DNA from: CAZWEZ01 sp964632795 | GTDB lineage: Bacteria; Pseudomonadota; Alphaproteobacteria; Rhodospirillales; 2-02-FULL-58-16 | Assembly (NCBI GenBank): GCA_964632795.1 | Contig: CAZWEZ010000060.1 | Location: 1 to 21,543, forward strand | Length of the DNA stretch: 21,543 nucleotides | Direction of reading: 5' to 3' | Part shown: in pieces, positions 13,656 to 19,969 of the stretch | How positions within the stretch are numbered: the stretch's first letter is position 1 | Layout of the letters: each line of letters starts with the position of its first letter | Translations under genes and position numbers: made by a program | The notes under the pieces: generated by a model | The model's database searches: none | What the model was told of the DNA's origin: nothing | The model's input: only the letters and a program-made list of their open reading frames with translations

Positions 13656-16405
13656 CCATCGCCTTCAAAGTCAACGGCAAGGACGTCGTCGTCGACGTTG
13701 CGCCCATGCGCCGGCTTTCGGAGGTGTTGCGCCGCGACCTGGGGCTGACCGGGACCAAGGTCTGCTGCGGGGCCGGCGACTGCGGCTCGTGCACGGTGCT
13801 GATCGACGGCACCGCGGTGTGTTCGTGCATGGTGCCCGCGGCGCGGGCCGCCGGGCGTTCGCTGACCACCGTCGAGGGCCTGGCCGGGGGCGGCCTGCAA
13901 CGGGCCTTCCATCATTACGGAGCGGCCCAGTGCGGCATCTGCACGCCGGGCATGGTGGTCGCCGCCGCCGCCCTGCTGGCCGGCAACCCGACCCCCACCG
14001 AGGACCAAGTCGTCACTGCGCTGGGCGGCGTGCTGTGCCGGTGCACCGGCTACCGCAAGATCGTCCGGGCGGTCCTCGACGCCCACCGCTTCGACGGCGG
14101 CCCCGCCGAGCCCGCCGCCGCCGAGCCGGCCCCCGGGGGCGCCGTCGGCGCCCGGGTGCCGAGGGTCGACGGCCTGGCCAAGATCGCCGGCGCAGAGGTC
14201 TATTCGGCCGACGCCATCCCCGCCGACGCCCTGTGGCTGCGGATCGTCCGCTCGCCCCACGCCCACGCCGACTTCACCATCGGCGACACCGCCGCCCTCG
14301 CCGAGGACTGCCCCGGTCTGGTCCGGGTGTTCACCGCCCCCGACATCCCCGGGGCCAGGCGTTTCGGGGCCATCGTGGGGTTCCACGACCAGCCGGTGCT
14401 GGCCGAGGGGACGGTCCGCTACCGGGGCGAGGCGGTGGCCGTGGCCGTCTTCGAGACGGCCCCCGCCGCCGAGGCCTTCGAGGTCGCCGATTTCCCGGTC
14501 CGCTGGCGCCCCCTGGCGCCGCTGGAGACCATGGAGCAGGCGCTCGACGACGGCGCCCCCCTGCTCCACGCCGACCGTCCCGGCAACGTCCTGGCCACGG
14601 GGCTGGTCCACAAGGGCGACCCGGAGGCCGCCTTCGACGGCGCCGGGGTGGTGGTCGAGGGCGAATTCGAGACCCCCTTCATCGAGCACGCCTACCTGGA
14701 GCCCGAGGCCGGGTTCGCGCGCCGCCTCGGCAACCGCATCGAGGTCTTCGCCGGGACCCAGGCGCCCTACTTGAACCGCGACGGCATCGCCGCCATCCTC
14801 GGCATCGAGCCCCGGGACGTCCGGGTGGTCCCCGTCACCTGCGGCGGCGGCTTCGGCGGCAAGCTGGACCTCTCGATCCAGCCCTACCTGGCGCTCGCCG
14901 CCTGGCTGCTGGAGCGGCCGGTGGCCGGCGTCTATTCGCGCCCCGAATCCATGGCCTCGACCACCAAGCGCCACCCGTCGCGAATCCGGGTGCGGATCGC
15001 GGCCGACGCCGACGGCCGGCTGAGGGCGATCGACCTCAGCGGCGACTTCAATACCGGGGCCTATGCCTCGTGGGGGCCGGCGGTGACCCGCCGGGTGCCG
15101 GTCCACGCCTCGGGGCCGTACTTCTATCCGGCGGTCCGCGTCAGGAGTCGCGCCGTCCTCACCCACAACCCGCCGTCCGGAGCCTTCCGCGGCTTCGGGG
15201 TGCCCCAGGCGGCCTTCGCCCAGGAGACCCTGTTCGACGAGATGGCCGACAAGCTGGGCATCGACCGCCTCGAGTTCCGCCACCTCAACGCCCTGCGCCC
15301 CGGCCAGGCGACCGCCACCGGCCAGGTGCTCGAGGACAGCCTCGGCATGGTCGCCTGCATCGAGGCCCTGCGGGAGAAGTGGCGGCGGGCTCGCCAGGCG
15401 GCGGCCCGCCACAACGGCGATTCCCCGGGCCACCTCAGGCGCGGGGTCGGCGTCGCCTGCCTGTGGTACGGTTTCGGCAACACCGCGTCGGCCAACCCCT
15501 CGACCATACGGGTGACGCTCAAGGCCGACGGCACGCTGGTCCTGTTCCAGGGCGCGGTCGACATCGGCCAGGGCTCCGACACCGTGATCACCCAGATCTG
15601 CGCCGACGCCCTGGGCCTGGCGATGTCCGACTTGTCGCTGGTCCGCGGCGACACCGACCTGACGGCGGACGCCGGCAAGACCTCGGCCTCGCGCCAGACC
15701 TACGTCTCGGGGCGCGCCGCCCAGCTGGCCGGGGTGGCCCTGCGCGGCGAGATCCTGCGCCTGGCCAACGCCGGGGACGACGCCACGCTGGCCCTCGAGG
15801 GGACGGCGCTTCGGGTCGGGGTCGGCGGCGGTGAGGCGGCGCGCGAGATCGACCTCGCCACGCTGCCGGCCGACGCCGAGGGGGTGGTGCTGTCGGGCGA
15901 GGGCACCTTCGATCCCCCGACCTCGCCGCTCGACGAAAACGGCCAGGGGGTGCCCTATTCCTGCTACGGCTTCGCCGCCCAGATGGCCGAGGTGGAAGTC
16001 GACATGGAGCTGGGCTCGGTCAAGGTGCTGGCGGTGACCGCCGCCCACGACCTGGGGCGTTCGGTCAACCCGATCCTGGTCGAGGGCCAGGTCGAGGGCG
16101 GCGTCGCCCAGGGCATCGGCTACGCCCTGATGGAGGAGTACCTGCCGGGCCTGAGCGACAACCTCCACGACTACCTGATCCCCACCGTCGGCGACGTGCC
16201 GGCGATCGAGACCATCGTCGTCGAGGAGGCCAACCCGCTCGGCCCGTTCGGCGCCAAGGGCATCGGCGAGCCGGCCCTGATCCCCACCGCGCCGGCCATC
16301 CTGGGCGCCGTGCGCGAGGCCAGCGGGGTCTCCATCCGCCGCCTGCCGGCGACCCCGGACCGGGTCCGCCAGGCGATCCTGGCGGCCCAAGGCGGGGACC
16401 GATGA
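13652..16405 (+). CDS. Molybdenum hydroxylase with fused [2Fe-2S] and molybdopterin subunits (xanthine dehydrogenase family)
   Basis: A 917-residue fusion. Residues 1-150 are the iron-sulfur part: plant-type ligands Cys39, Cys44, Cys47 and Cys59 (GDCGSC region), then Cys94, Cys97, Cys129 and Cys131 (QCGICTPG and CRCTGYRK). After a Pro/Ala-rich linker (about 151-165), the catalytic part starts at VPRVDGLAKIAGAEVYSAD. It contains GGGFGGK near 397-403, GAFRGFG at 510-516, VDIGQGSDT near 636 and GIGEP with the presumed active-site Glu873. GAFRGFG is typical of xanthine/aldehyde/heterocycle hydroxylases, and there is no CO-dehydrogenase active-site cysteine loop. The enzyme should hydroxylate a carbon next to a ring nitrogen or an aldehyde. 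Both ends overlap neighbours by ATGA. Confidence 0.93.
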   Translation: MTIAFKVNGKDVVVDVAPMRRLSEVLRRDLGLTGTKVCCGAGDCGSCTVLIDGTAVCSCMVPAARAAGRSLTTVEGLAGGGLQRAFHHYGAAQCGICTPGMVVAAAALLAGNPTPTEDQVVTALGGVLCRCTGYRKIVRAVLDAHRFDGGPAEPAAAEPAPGGAVGARVPRVDGLAKIAGAEVYSADAIPADALWLRIVRSPHAHADFTIGDTAALAEDCPGLVRVFTAPDIPGARRFGAIVGFHDQPVLAEGTVRYRGEAVAVAVFETAPAAEAFEVADFPVRWRPLAPLETMEQALDDGAPLLHADRPGNVLATGLVHKGDPEAAFDGAGVVVEGEFETPFIEHAYLEPEAGFARRLGNRIEVFAGTQAPYLNRDGIAAILGIEPRDVRVVPVTCGGGFGGKLDLSIQPYLALAAWLLERPVAGVYSRPESMASTTKRHPSRIRVRIAADADGRLRAIDLSGDFNTGAYASWGPAVTRRVPVHASGPYFYPAVRVRSRAVLTHNPPSGAFRGFGVPQAAFAQETLFDEMADKLGIDRLEFRHLNALRPGQATATGQVLEDSLGMVACIEALREKWRRARQAAARHNGDSPGHLRRGVGVACLWYGFGNTASANPSTIRVTLKADGTLVLFQGAVDIGQGSDTVITQICADALGLAMSDLSLVRGDTDLTADAGKTSASRQTYVSGRAAQLAGVALRGEILRLANAGDDATLALEGTALRVGVGGGEAAREIDLATLPADAEGVVLSGEGTFDPPTSPLDENGQGVPYSCYGFAAQMAEVEVDMELGSVKVLAVTAAHDLGRSVNPILVEGQVEGGVAQGIGYALMEEYLPGLSDNLHDYLIPTVGDVPAIETIVVEEANPLGPFGAKGIGEPALIPTAPAILGAVREASGVSIRRLPATPDRVRQAILAAQGGDR

Positions 16406-17877
16406 GCAAGCCGGCGGGCCAGCGGATCGTGTGCGACGCCTGCCCGATCCTGTGCCGGATCAAGCCCGGGGCGACCGGGGTCTGCGACCGCTACGCCAAC
16501 CTCGCCGGGGTGCTGAGCCGGACCGACCCGCTGCTCCTCGCCCAGCGGACCGCCGAGCGGGGCGGCGACATGGTGCCGTTCCTCGCCGGCAAGGAGTGGG
16601 ACGGCTCGCTGAACCGGGACCACGACACCTTCGTCACCGGGATCGGCGCCGGCACCACCTATCCCGACTACAAGCCGGCCCCCTTCATCGCCGGCAGCCG
16701 TCATCACGGCATCGACATGGTGACCGTGGTCAGCGAGTGCATCTTCAGCTACTGCGGGGTCAAGGTCAAAATCGACACCGACCGCTTCCTGGGCCCCGAA
16801 CAGTCCGCCGTGCTGCGCGACGGCCAGCAGGTCGGCCACGTCACCACCAACGAGTACGGCTCCCAGATGCTGTCCCTGGGCGGGGTGCGCCACCTGACCG
16901 GGGGCAGCAAGAAGGAAGGCAAGGTGACCTGCCGGACCCTGCTCGAGCTGTGCAACAAGCAGCCGGTGGAGCTGACCATCGAGGGCGGGGCGACGGTGAT
17001 CGTCGAGGCCGGCCGGCCGCCGGTGATCAACGGCGAGAGGGAACTCCGGATGCGGGTCGGCTGCGGCTCGGCGACCATCGGCATGTTCGCCAAGCAGTGG
17101 CGCGGGCTGGTCGACGAGGTGGTGGTGGTGGATGACCACATCACCGGCGTGCTGTCCGAGCACAAGGCCGGCACCTACCTGGGCGTCAAGCCGACCGGGA
17201 TCAAGATCAAGGGCCGGCGCTCGACCCCGGGCCGCTACTTCCGGGTCGCCGCGCCGGGCACCGGATGGGGGGGCACCGACATCACCGACCCGCTGGCCAT
17301 CCTCGGCCCCTTCGACCCCAAGCACGCCCGTCCTGGCCTGACCCTGATGATGGTCGGCACCACCGGCGAGGACGCGGCGTATTTCGTGCTTGACGACGAC
17401 CTCCGGCCGGTTGGCGCCGAGATGCCGGGGCCGCTGGCGGCGATCGCCGAACGCATCCGCGACAACTGCGAGCCGGCGCTGTGTTCGGTGCTGTTCATGG
17501 CCGGCGCCGGGGGCTCGCTGCGCGCCGGGGTGACCGAGAACCCGGTCCTGCTGACCCGTTCGGTCCGCGAGTCCCTGGCCTACGTCACCAACGGCGGGGC
17601 CCCGGTCTACCTGTGGCCGGGCGGCGGCATCACCTACATGGTGGACGTCGCGCGGATGCCCGACAACGCCTTCGGTCATGTGCCGACCCCGGCCATCGTC
17701 GGCCCCATCGAGTTCACCATGCGGCTTGAGGACTTCCGCCGGCTCGGCGGCCACATGGACAGCGTGGTCGCGGTTTCCGAGGTCGCCCGGGGCGAGCGGG
17801 TGCGCGGCGAGGAATGGCGCCCCGGGAACCCGTGGCCCTTCGCCCGGCGCCACTACCGCTGGGACGACCAGGGATGA
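16402..17877 (+). CDS. Iron-sulfur protein of the 6-hydroxynicotinate-reductase-like family
   Basis: A 491-residue protein resembling proteins annotated as 6-hydroxynicotinate reductase, an Fe-S enzyme of Eubacterium barkeri nicotinate fermentation that reduces a ring double bond. The N-terminus holds a ferredoxin-like cluster: Cys11, Cys14 and Cys18 (VCDACPILC) plus Cys28 (GVCDRYAN). Further cysteines lie at 113, 118, 177, 184 and 221 (SECIFSYCG, CRTLLELC, VGCGS). A glycine-rich middle part (GTGWGGTDITDPLA) and the C-terminal PVYLWPGGGITYMVDV are conserved-looking blocks I cannot assign. No signal peptide is present. It is coupled to the molybdenum hydroxylase upstream and UPF0280 downstream. 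The family is recognised from memory; the substrate here is inference. Confidence 0.72.
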   Translation: MSKPAGQRIVCDACPILCRIKPGATGVCDRYANLAGVLSRTDPLLLAQRTAERGGDMVPFLAGKEWDGSLNRDHDTFVTGIGAGTTYPDYKPAPFIAGSRHHGIDMVTVVSECIFSYCGVKVKIDTDRFLGPEQSAVLRDGQQVGHVTTNEYGSQMLSLGGVRHLTGGSKKEGKVTCRTLLELCNKQPVELTIEGGATVIVEAGRPPVINGERELRMRVGCGSATIGMFAKQWRGLVDEVVVVDDHITGVLSEHKAGTYLGVKPTGIKIKGRRSTPGRYFRVAAPGTGWGGTDITDPLAILGPFDPKHARPGLTLMMVGTTGEDAAYFVLDDDLRPVGAEMPGPLAAIAERIRDNCEPALCSVLFMAGAGGSLRAGVTENPVLLTRSVRESLAYVTNGGAPVYLWPGGGITYMVDVARMPDNAFGHVPTPAIVGPIEFTMRLEDFRRLGGHMDSVVAVSEVARGERVRGEEWRPGNPWPFARRHYRWDDQG

Positions 17878-18752
17878 GCGGCGGGCCCGGCGCCCGGCTG
17901 CTGGCCGACGGCCGCCTGCACCTCGGCCACGGTCCCATCGACCTGATCGTCGAGGCCTTCGCCGAGCGCCCCCGGATCGAGGCCGCCTACGACCGGGCCG
18001 TGACCTGTTTCCGGGGCCTGCTCGGCGAGCTGGTCGGCGAGCTCGAGGTCCTGCGCCGGCCCCTGAACGGCGCCCACCCGCTGGTCCGCGGCCCGGTGGC
18101 CCGGCGGATGGTGGAGGCCGTGATCGTTCACCGCGACGTCTATGTGACCCCCATGGCCGCCGTCGCCGGGGCGGTCGCCGACCAGGTGCTGGCGGCGATG
18201 GTCGAGGGTGGGGAGCTGGAACGGGCCTACGTCAACAACGGCGGCGACATCGCGTTTTACCTCGCCGACGGCGCCCGCTTCGACGTCGGCCTGGTGGCCC
18301 GCATCGAGGATGCGCACATCGACGCCGCCGCCACCATCGACGCCGATTCCCCGGTCCGGGGCATCGCCACCAGCGGCTGGCGGGGGCGCAGCCTGTCGCT
18401 GGGCATCGCCGATTCGGTGAGTGTGCTGGCCGCCGACGCGGCCACCGCCGACGCCGCGGCGACCCTGATCGCCAACGCTGTCGATGTCGATCACCCGGCC
18501 ATCGAACGCCAACCGGCGAGCGTCCTCGATGCCGACTCCGACCTCGGCCGATTGCCGGTGACGGTTGCGGTCGGGCCGCTGAGCCGCGATGATATCGTAT
18601 CGGCGCTGGAGGCGGGGACGGCGGAGGCCGGGGAGATGTGGCGCCGGGGGCTGATCGAGGCCGCCTTCCTGAGCCTCGCCGGCCACCACCGGACGCTCGG
18701 CGCCCCGCTGTCGGCGCTGCCGGCGTACGTCGCGGCCTATCCCGGGGAGTGA
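17874..18752 (+). CDS. UPF0280 family protein (ApbE-like fold)
   Basis: A 292-residue protein. YVNNGGDIAFYLADGARFDVGL at about residues 122-143 matches the NxGGDI core of ApbE flavin transferases, and GIATSGWRG with DSVSVLAADAATADAAATLIANAV matches the TSG and ADA segments near the end of the ApbE fold. The ApbE histidine motif (HIIDP) that normally sits between them is not seen, as expected for UPF0280 rather than a true FMN transferase. Its role is not established; modifying or loading a cofactor on a neighbour is a guess from the fold. The start overlaps the previous stop (ATGA). Two bases separate its stop from the next start. Confidence 0.85.
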   Translation: MSGGPGARLLADGRLHLGHGPIDLIVEAFAERPRIEAAYDRAVTCFRGLLGELVGELEVLRRPLNGAHPLVRGPVARRMVEAVIVHRDVYVTPMAAVAGAVADQVLAAMVEGGELERAYVNNGGDIAFYLADGARFDVGLVARIEDAHIDAAATIDADSPVRGIATSGWRGRSLSLGIADSVSVLAADAATADAAATLIANAVDVDHPAIERQPASVLDADSDLGRLPVTVAVGPLSRDDIVSALEAGTAEAGEMWRRGLIEAAFLSLAGHHRTLGAPLSALPAYVAAYPGE

Positions 18753-18754
18753 AC

Positions 18755-19336
18755 ATGGAACCGCTTCGAGTCCGCAAATACCAGTTGGTCAGCGAGGAGA
18801 TCCGCCACGAGGGCGGCCCCGTCGCCGACCCGCCGCACCGCCGCGCCGCCGTCCTGGCGGTGATCCACAACCCGTTCGCCGGGCGCTACGTCGAGGACAT
18901 CGCCGGGATGATGGAGACCCTGAAGCCGCTGGGCCTGGAGATGGCCCGGCGCCTGGTCGCCACGCTGGGCGGCCCGGAGGCGATCGAGGGCTTCGGCAAG
19001 GGGGCCATCGTCGGCGCCGCCGGGGAGCTGGAGCACGGCGCCCTGTGGCACGTGCCGGGCGGCTACGCCATGCGCGACGCGCTGGGCGGGGCCAAGGCGA
19101 TCGTCCCCTCGACCAAGAAAGTGGGGGCGCCCGGCGCGCGCCTGGACGTGCCGATCACCCACGTCGGCGCCTCCTACGTCCGCGGCCACTTCGACGCCAT
19201 GGAGGTCGGCCTGGCCGACGCCCCGTGGGGCGACGAGATGGTGGTGGCGCTGGTGATGACCACGCAGGGCCGTGTCCATGCCCGGGTCGGCGGGCTGCAG
19301 GTATCGGAAATCAAAGGGGAGGATGGCCTGAGATGA
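18755..19336 (+). CDS. DUF1185 / AA_synth family protein, first of a tandem pair
   Basis: A 193-residue protein of PF06684. Solved members of this family have a variant of the trimeric chorismate-mutase fold. Visible family blocks: HNPFAGRYVEDI, GFGKGAIVGAAGELEHGAL, VPSTKKVGAPGARLDVPITH, SYVRGHFDAMEVG and RVGGLQVSEIKGEDGLR. No signal or membrane segment is present. The start at 18755 follows GGGGAG at the end of the UPF0280 gene. It shares about half its residues by eye with the next gene, so the pair arose by duplication and may form a hetero-oligomer. Function is not known; position implies the same pathway as the molybdenum hydroxylase. Confidence 0.87.
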   Translation: MEPLRVRKYQLVSEEIRHEGGPVADPPHRRAAVLAVIHNPFAGRYVEDIAGMMETLKPLGLEMARRLVATLGGPEAIEGFGKGAIVGAAGELEHGALWHVPGGYAMRDALGGAKAIVPSTKKVGAPGARLDVPITHVGASYVRGHFDAMEVGLADAPWGDEMVVALVMTTQGRVHARVGGLQVSEIKGEDGLR

Positions 19337-19920
19337 GCACCGCGAAAATCCGCAAGATCGTCACCGTGGTCGAGGAGACCGCCATCGAGAGCGGACACGG
19401 CATCGAGCCGCCGACCCGCAAGGCGGCGTCGATGGCGGTGATCGAAAACCCGTTCGCCGGGAAATACCAGGAGGACCTGGAGGAGTTGATGGTGATCGGC
19501 GCCGAGATGGGAGCCCTGCTCGGGATGCGCGCCGTCGCCGCGCTGGGCGTCGGGCCGGAGCGGATCGAGAGCTACGGCAAGGCCGCCTTGGTCGGCGAGA
19601 ACGGCGAGCTGGAACACGCCGCCGCCATCCTTCACCCCCGGCTCGGGGCGCCGCTGCGCAAGGCGGTGGAGAAGGGCGCCGCGCTGGTCCCCTCGGCGAA
19701 GAAGATGGGCGGCCCGGGGACGCCGATCGACGTCCCGCTGGGCCACAAGGACGCCGCCTACGTGCGCAGCCACTTCGACGCCATGGAGGTCCGCGTCCCC
19801 GACGCCCCTCGCGCCGGCGAGATCGTGGTCGTCGTCGCGGTCACCGACAGCGGCCGCCCGCTGCCCCGCGTCGGCGGCCTGACCACCGACGAAGCCAAGG
19901 GCGAGGACGGCCTGAGATAA
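19333..19920 (+). CDS. DUF1185 / AA_synth family protein, second of a tandem pair
   Basis: A 195-residue paralogue of the preceding protein, with matching blocks ENPFAGKYQEDL, SYGKAALVGENGELEHAAA, VPSAKKMGGPGTPIDVPLGH, AYVRSHFDAMEVR and RVGGLTTDEAKGEDGLR. It differs mainly in the N-terminal helix region and in the segment after GELEH (AILHPRLGAPLRKAVEKGAA versus ALWHVPGGYAMRDALGGAKA), where a substrate pocket may differ. The start overlaps the first copy's stop by ATGA. It is the last gene of the operon and is followed by a weak hairpin. The reaction is unknown. Confidence 0.87.
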   Translation: MSTAKIRKIVTVVEETAIESGHGIEPPTRKAASMAVIENPFAGKYQEDLEELMVIGAEMGALLGMRAVAALGVGPERIESYGKAALVGENGELEHAAAILHPRLGAPLRKAVEKGAALVPSAKKMGGPGTPIDVPLGHKDAAYVRSHFDAMEVRVPDAPRAGEIVVVVAVTDSGRPLPRVGGLTTDEAKGEDGLR

Positions 19921-19951
19921 GACAACCACGGGCAGTTGCCTGCACGTTGTC
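19921..19951. terminator. Weak, possibly bidirectional terminator hairpin
   Basis: GACAAC and GTTGTC (19921-19926 and 19946-19951) bracket an inner GGCA/TGCC pairing. It is immediately followed by TTCGTT on the plus strand, not by a proper T tract. The position between convergent operon and smc ends suits a terminator, but the stem is interrupted. Confidence 0.4.
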
Positions 19952-19969
19952 TTCGTTAACAATAATAAA

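Noticed and set aside
12902..16390. 1162-codon open frame on the minus strand
   Set aside because: It is antisense to the molybdenum hydroxylase genes. Its low-complexity G/R/A/V/D/H-rich translation, with no family motif, is typical of a GC-rich shadow frame.
13652..16405. Aerobic carbon monoxide dehydrogenase (CoxSL)
   Set aside because: The active-site loop reads GAFRGFG, typical of xanthine and aldehyde hydroxylases, and lacks the cysteine loop that binds copper in CO dehydrogenase.
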